From: CAVEFW01 sp963643505
GTDB taxonomy: Bacteria > Actinomycetota > Coriobacteriia > Coriobacteriales > Eggerthellaceae
Direction: 5' to 3'
Length of the DNA: 54,474 nucleotides
NCBI GenBank assembly: GCA_963643505.1
Contig: CAVIKF010000011.1
Location: 1 to 54,474, forward strand
How positions within the stretch are numbered: position 1 is the stretch's first letter; each line of letters begins with the position of its first letter. The position numbers and the translations under genes are program-made. Shown one piece after another: positions 46,179 to 54,474 of this stretch. The notes under the pieces are model-generated. The model saw nothing but the letters and a program-made list of their open reading frames with translations, made no database searches and had not been told where the DNA came from.

Positions 46179-46490
46179 ATCGAATCCTCAGCCTTACGCT
46201 CGTCACAACGCCGAGATTCCTTAGCTTTTTGAAGCAGTTAACTACCGTTTCGCCAAAGTCCTCAGTTTCATTCAAGAAAGCTTCGCTAGGGGCTCCAAAG
46301 TAAAGGCGATCGATGGAGGTATCAAGAACTGTGGCGATTTCGGTTGCCTGCTCTTCCGCAAGGGCGCTGTCGCCGGTGGCATAGTCTATCTCGATGCCCG
46401 GCTGCACGTTACAACAGAGCACATCGAAGCTCACCCCTGCGCCGGAGTTTTCGACCACCCGTAGCTCCGCCGCTGTTTAGAAATAAGAGC
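46093..46490 (-). pseudogene. C-terminal fragment resembling a DNA/RNA non-specific endonuclease
   Basis: The frame opens after a TAA near 46488 and has no proper start. VENSGAGVSFDVLCCNVQPGIEIDYATGDS recalls the C-terminal strands of EndA/DNA-entry-type nucleases (from memory, not verified). The following ~50 residues (EEQATEIATVLDTSIDRLYFGAPSEAF) are unfamiliar, and the frame runs 86 bases into the macrodomain gene. It is probably a truncated relic. Confidence 0.4.
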
Positions 46491-46529
46491 GGCTACCCTA
46501 ACGAGAATATGGGTCAACTCCCAAATAGG

Positions 46530-46535
46530 TATAAT
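46530..46535 (+). promoter_or_regulatory. Perfect -10 box upstream of the large ATPase gene
   Basis: TATAAT lies 52 bases before ATG 46582. No good -35 element is visible. Transcription from it would start near 46541, so the ATG at 46546 would be almost leaderless. This favours 46582 as the start. Confidence 0.45.
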
Positions 46536-46581
46536 CAAAAAATTAATGAAAAAGCGGCTTCAAGGAAATCGAGGCATTCCT

Positions 46582-49500
46582 ATGGTGAATCGCGCAGCAC
46601 TCGTTGACGACTTCTCAGAAAAATCGAAGGAACTTGCGGGCGAACTTGAAAAGACGATAGAGATTCTTTCTGCGGGAAGGGTTCCCCGCGAAGAGGATGT
46701 CTCAGGACTCACCTTTTCCATGTCTGAATTGAGAAAAGTCTATTCCGAAATTCGAAATGAGGCCCTCTCCGTCAAATCCGAAATTGATGACGATGCGCCC
46801 GTATCAGTTTATCGAAAGGTTTTCGACGAATATGAAGCATCACAGCTTTCTGCACAGATTGATTCGCTTGCTAGCATATTAAGCCGTTTTGTCTCGATTG
46901 TGGCTGACGATGATTCCTACAAAGAAGCGCTTGCGCCCTATCAGATAGAAGCTGCCGAGACCCTTAATGCTCTTAAGTCTGATAACTTGTCGCCCGAATC
47001 AAAGCTCGAAATTTCCTGTGAAAGCCAAGAGGCTTTTCTTCGCGTTATTTCCTTGGAAGACAATGAGCTTTCTACTGAGGAGGGCGAAGCACTCCTTGAC
47101 TCGATTGAGTCGAATTATTCACGCAAGGTTTACCGTGGCGTTATGCTCGGCGTCTACAAAGAGTCCCCACAGCCAGTCTCCGATACCGCGGAATTGAAGC
47201 AAGGGGACGCCTCCAAAATCGAAGATGAAGATCAAGCGAGTATCGTAGGTGTGGTCGATTCGTCAGAAGACGAAGTGTCCGACTGCCTTTCGGCCTCCGA
47301 TTCCGGCTCCAATCTGATTGACCAAGATGAAAATGAGCCGGAAGATGTGGCTCAAGCGGCTTTGTCGCAGGGAGCTCCTGCAATCGATGACCAAATTGGA
47401 GGAGAACAAAAACCAGAGAATAAGGGCGTTTGTTCCGAGATTGATTCAGCTACTTCCGCAGAGGAGGAATCTTCTACGGTTCAGCGGGTCATGCTTGACG
47501 CTATTGGTAATGCAAAAATCCCCACTAGCGCCAGCGCGGCTTCCTTTAAGAGAGACCTTCCTGCAGCGCCTTTGATGGTGCGAGATGTGCTCCCGTTGAT
47601 ATCGAAATTCGGAGCCATGAACGAAGAGCAGCTTTCGCTTGCAGCGTCGAAATTTTATGAGGATTGGGAAGAGGACCGTAAAGCAGATGTAAATAACGCA
47701 ATCGACTATTTGATCCGGAAGGGCATCCTAACCTCTTTTGACTCTGTGTCAAATGGTATCGGGTACGTTTTGTCTTCTCACGGAAAGGCATTGCTCGATA
47801 AAGCTACGATCAAGTCGTTGCGGATGCCGAAAACGAACAAGCCGTTCTGGCATATCCCTATAAGCGACATCCGTTTTACCGCAAACAAAGCCATAGATGC
47901 TGAAAAATTGATTTCGGCTCTCGATCAGACAGAAATGGCCGTCACCTATCTTGACTACGTTCATGATCCCAAATCCCCTGACGGCTTCTTCAGCGCTTTC
48001 GAATCGATGAAACTTGTTGATGAGGCCTTCCAGGTACCTGTCCTTTGGGGCTACCAGGACTTCACTTGCCTGCTCAACAGGATCTCGGCAAACCCAGTAG
48101 CAGTAGGGGATGTGCTCTTCGTCTCCAACGTTAGTGATTGTGTCGACACTGCGTTGCTGGAGGGCAGGAACGCCTTCTTGCTCAAAGACGGCGTCTTAGC
48201 GAAATGGGAAGGCCACTGGAAAACAGAACCGTCGCCTGCCTCTCAGGACGGTGCTTCGGACGAATTTGATAGCAAAATCGAAGCCGAAAACAAACTAGAT
48301 GAGAGCGCATTGCCTCAGATGGAACCCGCGGTGGAGTCCTCGGCGCAATCCGATGCCGCAGAGGAAATGCGGTCCGATCATGAGCCTGCCAACCAAGAGC
48401 AGGGCAAATCTGGTATCGAGGCAGATAGTTCTCCTTCTCCCATAGAGGCCATAGAAAACGGCCTAAGGGGGAAAGCTCGTATCTTCGTGGAGGAATCCGG
48501 CACGCCCTCCGATGACGAATTCGCCTCTATGGCGCTCAAACTGATTTCAAACGACGAGGAACTGATTGACCCTGAGGACGAATTTTCGAATCTTGCTGCT
48601 GCAATGACGTTGCTTCAAGCCGCATCAACGATTGACGGGTATGAGAAAAGCAAGCTGCTTCTAGACCAGCTGGTGCTCTCGACGGGACTGGATGTCGAAC
48701 ATTTGGAAAATACCGGCAGCGTCATCGCTCGATCGTTCCCCGAATACACGAGCGAGAACGAGGCAAGGGTCTTCGCATCTTACTGCCTTGCGCTCTTTTC
48801 GCCTCACATGGCCTACGATTATGACCTGCGAAATGCAGCCGAGATGTTCCTCGGAGGCTTTGAAGAGTATTTCCCGTCGCTTGTCGCCTTCAAGCCTCTG
48901 CTTAACGAGCTGAGCGGTATCAGCGACATCTCCCCCGAAGAAGGCTTCAGCGATAATGTGCTGGATATGATGGGTAACCAAGCCAAACGCTCCAAGCGTC
49001 TGGGAGAGATGAAAGCCAAGGCGGCGGAACTTATCGCCCCGCCAAAGATCAAGGCGAAGCTTCACGGAATCCCGGAATTCAACGCCGCATGCTTCGGAAA
49101 GAACAGCGACCTGAACTTGTGCATGCAAATAATCGCAGAGGATAGGCGCTTTGATGCGGACTTCGTTAATGAGGTTCTCAGCTCATACTGCATCCAGGGA
49201 GAATCGCCGAGACAAGTTGACGAATCAGCAATCGAGAACAAGATTGACGACGAATGGCATATCGCCGTTGAAGGCAAGAGCACGAGCAGGATCCGCAAGC
49301 TCGGTAGCGAACCTCGCAAAAAAGCTCAGGATGGGTTCCATGACAGGCTTGACCTGATGCAGAAATGGCTTGCATACGACGGTGGCAAGATTGATTCAGG
49401 CGCTTTGTCGAAGCTCAAGCGCAAGAAGTCCGCGCTTACCGACATCGTCAATGAGCTCGCAGATGCTGGCTCCCTTCCTGCGTCGGTACAAGGCTCAGTT

Positions 49501-52077
49501 ATACTCGACTGGATGCTCAAATATCTTGGAGATAAGCTCAACTCCTCCGAATGCGAGACTGTCGTGTTCTCGAGCCTGCTCAAGACCGGCTTCATCTCCC
49601 TGGATGACAGAAAGATGCCCCTCATAAACGGCGCTCTGAACGAGGTCCAGTTCTATGAGCCATGGAGAAACGCGCTGCGCCACATCTGCGGGCCCATGAG
49701 GTCGTTCGATGAGGTGCGCAACATGGTGTTCGACGATTCCTCCGACTTGTTTGACAATCTCCGCCAGCTTAATCATGTCAACGACTTGATTGCGGATGGC
49801 GCTACGTCGTACAAGGTAAATAATTCTCATTTGGAACAAGCCGAGGAAACGGCGGAGACGGCTACCGAGAAGTTTCAGGACAGCTTGGAGATTGCCTATA
49901 CGTACGGCCTCATCAACGAGATTCAGAAGGAAGATCTTGCGAACAGCGTCGAGGTCTTCAAAGACGATTTCTTCGCAAGAGCCGACTTCGGCTGCTGGAG
50001 GCAGTTTCTCCACGCGCTCGATTTGCAAGTCGACACAATGGCATTCCCTCAGGGCGAAGAGCTGAAGGCTAGACTCCAAGGCAACAAGGAATCCCTCAAA
50101 CGGGGTACCACGTCGTCCCTGTTGGACGAAGCTGAGCGGCTCCTCGTCGAAGAGAGGAACTATACCGTTGTCGAGGACTATCTGAACCGCTTCGAAGCTG
50201 GACAGCATGAGCTTACCGACGAGCTGAGCGCTAAGCTGCATGACCCGGACTTGTTCTCCGAGTTTATCTCCGATGAGGTTTTCAAGCCCATATACGACGT
50301 TTGCATCAAGTCGAAGGGTGCCCCTTTGGCGAGCTTCGGCAAGAGCTTCCTCAGGGGGAGATATCCCTCAGATTGGACCACGCGCCAAAGAGAGAGCAGC
50401 GAATCTCTCATCGACGCATGGCCAGTCAGTCCGAAGCGTTTCAAAGGCGAAACCCTCGCCAAGCTGATGAAAAGCATCGGGTTCAAGGTGAGGGGCGTGC
50501 CCGAATGCGTCAAGAAGGCCAAGCTTGAGCATTACCGGGTTACCGTAAGGCCGGAGGTTTCTGACAGGACCGACTACAGGCACCCCATCTCTGCGTTTGG
50601 CACGCAAATCAAGTCTCCGATGAATGTCCTCGTCTTGTACGGGAATCACACGCCTCAGGAAATTATCGATGTCGTGGCCGGTGAAAGTATCGTCGGTGAA
50701 GCCGTCGTGTTCATAAACTATCCAATCAGCCTTTCTGCGCGTCGTCAGATGACCGAGTTCTTCCATACTCAGAAGTCCCGTCTCACGTCCTTCCTGCTGA
50801 TAGACCAGGTTCTTGCCTTGCACCTAGCCCTGCATCAGGAAACCGAGCGTATGCCCCTTATGCTCAAGTGCACCTTGCCGTTCACTTACTATCAGCCCTT
50901 TGTACGTGACAGCGGGCCTACCGCGGACGAGATGTTCTGCGGGCGCGAGCATGAGCTTCAAACGATTATCGACCCGAATGGCGCAAGCGTCGTGTACGGA
51001 GGCAGGCAGCTCGGCAAGACCGCACTACTTGAAAGGGCGAAGAGCTTGCGTATGAAGCCCGACAACGGCGAATATGCTGTCTATGTGAGCATTCTCAACT
51101 GCGATAGCGAAGAGTCCGTGTCACGCGCCATCTCTGACGCGATGGACAGGGCGAAGCTCAGCTTCCCGGAATGCACGTCTCTGCGAGAGGTCTGCAAGGC
51201 CATCGATACCATCATGCGAAGCGGCGACGCTTCGAGGATGCTTCTCCTCGTTGACGAGTCCGACAGGTTCCTCGCAAACATAAGCGGTGATGGATACAGT
51301 GCCCTTCAGCCGATGGTTGATCTTAAGCGGGAAACCAAGAATAACTTCAAGTTCGTGCTTGCCGGCCTGCATAACGTTTCCCGCGCGAAGAACGCCACGT
51401 CCAGGAATGGAATTTTCGGCCAGCTGGGCGAGCCGTTGTGCATCAAGCCGTTGACCCCGAGTGAGGCACTGCAGCTCATCTCCCGCCCTCTTTCTTATCT
51501 TGGATTCCAAGTGGACCGATATCCACATCTGGAGACAATCCTCACTAGCACGAATTACTATCCGGGAATTCTGCAGTTCTTCGGCTATACGTTGGTTGAG
51601 ACGATGACCAAGCAGTATGGAGACTACTATCGAGCCGCAGACGGCAACCCGCCATACACGCTCCATAGGGAGCAGCTCGGTGCCATCATGAACCGCTCTG
51701 ACCTCAACAACAGCATCAAGGAGAAGTTCCGTTGGTCGCTTGAGCTGGATTCCAGGTATTTCATGATTGCCCGCTGCATAGCCCTTATGTGCTATGACAA
51801 CAATGGACAAGCGGACGGGATCGACGTCCAGAAGGGATTCCTTGCCGATGAGATCAAGGGGTGGGCTGATGACCTCGGAATCTTCTGCCTCGAGGGCGAG
51901 ACGCTTCAAAGCTATGCGAACTTGCTTGACGAGATGGTCGATATGGGCATCTTGGTTAGGCCTGTTCAGGATGTGGCGCGATACAGGCTGCGCCGAAACT
52001 CCTTCCTGAACATCATCGGCTCCGATCTCGACTCCGTTCTCGCAGACATCGACAACAACAACATCAAGGAAGGTTAA
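46582..52077 (+). CDS. Giant protein with C-terminal STAND-type P-loop ATPase, first gene of a candidate defence pair
   Basis: 1831 aa from ATG 46582 (GAGG 8 bases upstream). ATG 46546, also in frame, has no ribosome binding site. Layout: helical N-terminus (1-190), acidic linker (190-330), a winged-helix-like domain (~345-420, VRDVLPLISKFGAMNEEQLSLA) and an alpha/beta domain (~425-560). A second acidic linker (~565-640) precedes a long helical region (~640-1340) and an alpha/beta segment (LVLYGNHTPQEIIDVV, ~1350-1440). The ATPase module comes last: FCGREHEL, Walker A GGRQLGKT (1473-1480), Walker B MLLLVDESD (Asp1558-Glu1559), sensor-like FVLAGLHNVSR, then a winged helix (DEMVDMGILVR). This is the STAND/COG1672 arrangement, in which a large sensor region controls an ATPase switch. 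It is coupled to the next gene by a 2-base gap. Confidence 0.75.
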   Translation: MVNRAALVDDFSEKSKELAGELEKTIEILSAGRVPREEDVSGLTFSMSELRKVYSEIRNEALSVKSEIDDDAPVSVYRKVFDEYEASQLSAQIDSLASILSRFVSIVADDDSYKEALAPYQIEAAETLNALKSDNLSPESKLEISCESQEAFLRVISLEDNELSTEEGEALLDSIESNYSRKVYRGVMLGVYKESPQPVSDTAELKQGDASKIEDEDQASIVGVVDSSEDEVSDCLSASDSGSNLIDQDENEPEDVAQAALSQGAPAIDDQIGGEQKPENKGVCSEIDSATSAEEESSTVQRVMLDAIGNAKIPTSASAASFKRDLPAAPLMVRDVLPLISKFGAMNEEQLSLAASKFYEDWEEDRKADVNNAIDYLIRKGILTSFDSVSNGIGYVLSSHGKALLDKATIKSLRMPKTNKPFWHIPISDIRFTANKAIDAEKLISALDQTEMAVTYLDYVHDPKSPDGFFSAFESMKLVDEAFQVPVLWGYQDFTCLLNRISANPVAVGDVLFVSNVSDCVDTALLEGRNAFLLKDGVLAKWEGHWKTEPSPASQDGASDEFDSKIEAENKLDESALPQMEPAVESSAQSDAAEEMRSDHEPANQEQGKSGIEADSSPSPIEAIENGLRGKARIFVEESGTPSDDEFASMALKLISNDEELIDPEDEFSNLAAAMTLLQAASTIDGYEKSKLLLDQLVLSTGLDVEHLENTGSVIARSFPEYTSENEARVFASYCLALFSPHMAYDYDLRNAAEMFLGGFEEYFPSLVAFKPLLNELSGISDISPEEGFSDNVLDMMGNQAKRSKRLGEMKAKAAELIAPPKIKAKLHGIPEFNAACFGKNSDLNLCMQIIAEDRRFDADFVNEVLSSYCIQGESPRQVDESAIENKIDDEWHIAVEGKSTSRIRKLGSEPRKKAQDGFHDRLDLMQKWLAYDGGKIDSGALSKLKRKKSALTDIVNELADAGSLPASVQGSVILDWMLKYLGDKLNSSECETVVFSSLLKTGFISLDDRKMPLINGALNEVQFYEPWRNALRHICGPMRSFDEVRNMVFDDSSDLFDNLRQLNHVNDLIADGATSYKVNNSHLEQAEETAETATEKFQDSLEIAYTYGLINEIQKEDLANSVEVFKDDFFARADFGCWRQFLHALDLQVDTMAFPQGEELKARLQGNKESLKRGTTSSLLDEAERLLVEERNYTVVEDYLNRFEAGQHELTDELSAKLHDPDLFSEFISDEVFKPIYDVCIKSKGAPLASFGKSFLRGRYPSDWTTRQRESSESLIDAWPVSPKRFKGETLAKLMKSIGFKVRGVPECVKKAKLEHYRVTVRPEVSDRTDYRHPISAFGTQIKSPMNVLVLYGNHTPQEIIDVVAGESIVGEAVVFINYPISLSARRQMTEFFHTQKSRLTSFLLIDQVLALHLALHQETERMPLMLKCTLPFTYYQPFVRDSGPTADEMFCGREHELQTIIDPNGASVVYGGRQLGKTALLERAKSLRMKPDNGEYAVYVSILNCDSEESVSRAISDAMDRAKLSFPECTSLREVCKAIDTIMRSGDASRMLLLVDESDRFLANISGDGYSALQPMVDLKRETKNNFKFVLAGLHNVSRAKNATSRNGIFGQLGEPLCIKPLTPSEALQLISRPLSYLGFQVDRYPHLETILTSTNYYPGILQFFGYTLVETMTKQYGDYYRAADGNPPYTLHREQLGAIMNRSDLNNSIKEKFRWSLELDSRYFMIARCIALMCYDNNGQADGIDVQKGFLADEIKGWADDLGIFCLEGETLQSYANLLDEMVDMGILVRPVQDVARYRLRRNSFLNIIGSDLDSVLADIDNNNIKEG

Positions 52078-52079
52078 CC

Positions 52080-53201
52080 TTGGAAGAGATTGATTGGCAG
52101 GAGTACTGGTGGTCTAGGGTCACCGGACCTAGAGAAGTTGTCTACTCGGTCATTTCCGCGCTGAGGGGAAAGAAGAGCGCGGTTCTTCATATCCCCCAGG
52201 ATCTCCCATGGCGACAGGAGCTTCGCAGGTCTGTTCGCAACAATCTCGAGAGCATTCCGGGGCTTGAGGACCTCGCTGTATATCCCATCGACATTGAAGA
52301 CGAGTGCGCTAACGACGTCGACCCCGGGAGGCTGCTTCTTGACCGATACGCCTTGCGTGAGGACAGGTCTAGGTTTAGGGCTGGTGGAACGGAGTCAATC
52401 CAGGACTATCTCCTTCGCAAGAACGTTATGCTGAATAAGCTCGTATGGATTAAGGGCATAGGCCCTAATGCCTCTCAGAAATGGGTCGACTTCTGCGAGA
52501 AGTGGAAGCCCAAGGACATCACGGACGGGATGTTCGTCATCGAAGTTCGCGAGCAGTCGCAAATCAACCGTAACAATAACGTCAGTTTGGTGCGTTACGA
52601 AGACTGCGTGAGCGAATACGACGTCCAGCTTTTCAGCAGCCTGATGATTGGTAGCAGCTCTGTTGGAGGTCTGAGTTCTTCTTGGAAAAGGTATGGTGCC
52701 GCCCTTACGACGCATCTTTGCGGAACGGATGCCGAGATTGCTCATAATTTTGTCCTTAGGCACAACTTCAAGAGTGATGATCCGATCGCCACGATTGAAG
52801 AGATCGACGAGTCGGGGTTCTTTGATAGGCGCGGCAGCGGTAGTCACGTGCTGGCTTTATTCCGCGATGGAAACACGACAGCCCTTAAAGAGAGAATTTG
52901 GGCAGCGCAGGTTGAGGTGTTGTTCCCCCTGATTGAGAGACAACGACTGGAAATAGTCGATATGTATAGGTCTCAGTTCGAGTTAGAGGTGAGGAAGGGC
53001 CTGGAGCAGTTCGATAATCCTGTTGAAAAGCCTGAAGACGTTGAGTTGGGCACCATGGTTTATATGGTTGTCACCCATCGATTAAATGTGCCAGAGTGTG
53101 ACGTTCGCAACAGGATTCATATCCTCAGAGACTGCCGAAACCTCCTCGCGCATCGTGACATATGCAACTTGGACCAAGTTGCCTTGTTGCTGGAAAGGTA
53201 A
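52080..53201 (+). CDS. Partner of the giant ATPase: degenerate NTPase-like protein with C-terminal R-x4-H (HEPN-like) motif
   Basis: 373 aa, start TTG 52080 with AAGGAAGG ~7 bases upstream, two bases after the previous stop. The N-terminal part (WSRVTGPREVVYSVISALRGKKSAVLHIPQDLPWRQELRR) has the strand-helix pattern of a P-loop domain but no Walker A lysine motif. NKLVWIKGIGPNAS and GMFVIEV could be the following core strands. The last ~80 residues are helical and end in ILRDCRNLLAHRDI: Arg353-x4-His358, the signature of HEPN domains, many of which are RNases in toxin and abortive-infection systems. I do not recognise the full-length family. A STAND-like regulator upstream and a HEPN-like effector here would fit an infection-triggered suicide system (inference). 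Confidence 0.7.
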   Translation: MEEIDWQEYWWSRVTGPREVVYSVISALRGKKSAVLHIPQDLPWRQELRRSVRNNLESIPGLEDLAVYPIDIEDECANDVDPGRLLLDRYALREDRSRFRAGGTESIQDYLLRKNVMLNKLVWIKGIGPNASQKWVDFCEKWKPKDITDGMFVIEVREQSQINRNNNVSLVRYEDCVSEYDVQLFSSLMIGSSSVGGLSSSWKRYGAALTTHLCGTDAEIAHNFVLRHNFKSDDPIATIEEIDESGFFDRRGSGSHVLALFRDGNTTALKERIWAAQVEVLFPLIERQRLEIVDMYRSQFELEVRKGLEQFDNPVEKPEDVELGTMVYMVVTHRLNVPECDVRNRIHILRDCRNLLAHRDICNLDQVALLLER

Positions 53202-53267
53202 TTCAAGTAGTGACAGCAAGACCTTTGCATGGACCGAAACACGGTCTTGATGAGTCAGCGGAAGAAG

Positions 53268-53561
53268 CTACCAATCGCTCTCATCATCGTCGCTAGGATC
53301 TTCATTCAGGGCTCCTTCTATCCAATCGGTCTTGTCTTTCTGCGTTCCGATCTCGAGCTGGGCCGCTTCTGCGTCTAGTTCATGCTCTAGGGCCTCTACG
53401 GATAGGCTCGTCTCCTTCGCCTTGATCGCCTCGCTTGCCGCCAGGGCGTCGTCGGCGTGGAGCTGGTATTCCTTCCACCAGCCGCGCAATGTCGTACTGG
53501 CGGGATATCCCAGCTCGGCAATCGTGTCCGCGTAGCTGTGGTCGAACCGGGTGGTGACGGC
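53268..53561 (-). pseudogene. IS3-family OrfA-like fragment fused to an acidic tail
   Basis: The frame opens after a TAA and reads FDHSYADTIAELGYPASTTLRGWWKEYQ, the helix-turn-helix style of IS3-type OrfA proteins. The following residues (EALEHELDAEAAQLEIG ... DPSDDDESDW) are acidic, coiled-coil-like and not transposase-like. The start and catalytic OrfB are missing. An internal ATG-like start (53489) gives 73 aa. Confidence 0.5.
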
Positions 53562-53835
53562 TTAGCCGATGTGGTACCGGTGAAATACCTGAGCGTTTTA
53601 GAGCGGTAGCCAAAAGAGGCGCTGAATGCAGCCTATTGGTTGCAAAAGTCAGGCACCGTGCTTATAGGAGTTTGAACGCAGATGCCTATAGGCTGACTAT
53701 TGGCATCCCGTGGTCACAATGAAGACGACGTGGTCAAAACCGTGCCGTCTTTTCGATTTGGCAGCCTCAATGGTCTTGCATTCTCAGTACCGCTAAGTGC
53801 CATGCAGTACCTCAGCGTGTCGCAGTATTTTTACT

Positions 53836-53864
53836 CCCACTCAATGGTTGCGAAAGTCTGAGGT
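53836..53864 (-). repeat. Attachment-site-like direct repeat, right copy
   Basis: On the minus strand the flanking frame reads RKPQTFATIEWE and stop (stop at 53831-53833), which ends exactly like GMP synthase (guaA). It matches 41767-41795 at 26 of 29 bases. guaA itself is not present upstream of this tail, so this is an element end or att remnant rather than the gene. Confidence 0.55.
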
Positions 53865-53949
53865 TTACGTATTCGTATGCCTTGTTGGGGCGCCGAAATC
53901 AGCCGAATTGCGCTGACCTGCGGTAACGCGAAAACACGGGGACAAAAAT

Positions 53950-54017
53950 GGGACAAAAACTTAAACTCAATCGTAAACTCAGCGCCCTTCGGAGCGTTGA
54001 GTTTAAATTTTTGTCCC
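53950..54017. repeat. Long inverted repeat
   Basis: 53950-53970 and 53997-54017 are 21-base arms that pair at 20 of 21 positions (GGGACAAAAA-C/T-TTAAACTCAA), loop 26. It could be a bidirectional terminator or a recombination arm near the att-like site. Confidence 0.75.
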
Positions 54018-54151
54018 AGAGATTTTGGCAATGCTCTGACCTGCGGTTTTAGTTTTCGGGTCATGGCGGTGAAAGCTCAACTCACTCTCTATCTGGGGTT
54101 TTGAATTCCACTCGAAATCGGCCTCAAAATGGCGAATCGGGCACCCGTCCG

Positions 54152-54411
54152 TTATCCTAACCGCTTCTTGCGAAGCTTCTTCAGGTAGTTCTTCTTGAAG
54201 TCTCGGCTGGTGCCGAAGAATATCCTCTCGGTTCCGCCGACCTCGTTCGTCTCGTACTTGATCGCGACCAGCTCGATTTCGCAGATGAAGTCCGCGATCT
54301 GCTGAAGCCTGAAATGCACGGAGTCGCAATCTCTGTAGACGACCGCCTGGTTGCCCAGCGCGTACTCAAATGCCGCATGGAGCGTGCTGGTTGTTTTTGA
54401 TAACTTAGTTT
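54152..54411 (-). pseudogene. C-terminal fragment of a DUF3800-like protein
   Basis: The minus-strand frame has no start codon and opens after a TAA near 54412. It reads KTTSTLHAAFEYALGNQ, then YRDCDSVHFRLQQIADFIC, EIELVAIKYETNEVGGTERI and ends FKKNYLKKLRKKRLG with stop at 54152. The S-x-x-x-LQ-x-ADF pattern is typical of the C-terminal part of DUF3800 proteins (RNase-H-like fold, often in mobile or defence regions). The N-terminal catalytic half is lost. Confidence 0.55.
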
Positions 54412-54469
54412 CTTAGGAAGGGGACGCTGACAAAAATCCGTACCAAAACGGTTTCGGAAGGGAGTCAGG

Positions 54470-54474
54470 ATGTA
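54470..54474 (+). other. Possible gene start at the window edge
   Basis: GGAAGGGAG is followed 5 bases later by ATG at 54470, so a plus-strand gene may begin here and continue outside the window. Confidence 0.3.

Larger units (their letters stand above)
53202..54151. other. Island edge: relics, att-like repeat and inverted repeat
   Basis: There is no intact gene. It contains an IS3 OrfA relic (53268-53561), the att-like repeat (53836-53864) and a 21-bp inverted repeat (53950-54017). Confidence 0.6.

Noticed and set aside
53831..54064. 77-aa minus-strand frame ending ATIEWE as a guaA gene
   Set aside because: Only the last few residues resemble GMP synthase. The rest is a chance frame through the inverted repeat, so it is called an att-like remnant.

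Overview
The window looks like a chromosome segment of an anaerobic, gut- or mouth-type actinobacterium of the class Coriobacteriia (probably Eggerthellales). This is inferred from gene content: a Tat-exported amidohydrolase lipoprotein, a BvgS-like hybrid sensor kinase, a sortase-built pilus with Cna-B-type pilins, very large secreted proteins, IS30/IS3-type transposase relics, and moderate base composition with strong AGGAGG-type ribosome binding sites. No rRNA, tRNA or CRISPR array was seen.

Layout. 1-749: 3' part of a type I restriction specificity gene (hsdS), with its second target-recognition half between two exact 39-bp inverted repeats, a likely invertible switch. 868-12273: a 1605-aa beta-helix-type surface protein, a Tat lipoprotein amidohydrolase and a 1473-aa Tat-exported surface protein. 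12682-15780: an MscS channel fused to two extracytoplasmic sensor modules. 16145-18379: a polytopic membrane protein. 18448-21929: a two-gene operon, RecQ helicase fused to a phosphoribosyltransferase plus a DprA/SLOG-like protein. 22077-24908: hybrid histidine kinase. 25033-25989: ketopantoate reductase family. 26482-28039: PAS-PAS-winged-helix regulator broken by one extra G. 28308-33932: pilus operon (Cna-B minor pilin, LPTTGG backbone pilin, two class C sortases). 33973-38235: IS30-like fragment, papain-like surface protease, HD hydrolase, 37-aa ORF. 38348-40357: VirD4/TraG coupling protein and a ClpP homologue, relics of a conjugative element. 40810-42941: two unrelated PD-(D/E)XK-like nuclease genes. 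43394-44878: GT-C-like membrane protein. 45172-46490: decayed macrodomain/sirtuin operon and a nuclease tail. 46582-53201: a two-gene unit made of a 1831-aa protein ending in a STAND-type P-loop ATPase module and a 373-aa protein with a C-terminal R-x4-H (HEPN-like) motif. 53268-54411: IS3 OrfA and DUF3800-like relics.

How it fits together. The left 34 kb is mostly cell-surface and signalling functions, with one candidate defence operon (RecQ-PRTase/DprA). The right 20 kb is accessory: conjugation relics, nucleases, decayed genes and the STAND/HEPN pair. Two 29-bp near-identical direct repeats (41767-41795 and 53836-53864) resemble the 3' end of guaA (reading ATIEWE-stop), a well-known integration target, and bracket a 12-kb island. 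The best candidate for an undescribed system is the STAND/HEPN gene pair in that island. The invertible hsdS, the RecQ-PRTase/DprA operon and the dual-sensor MscS channel come next.
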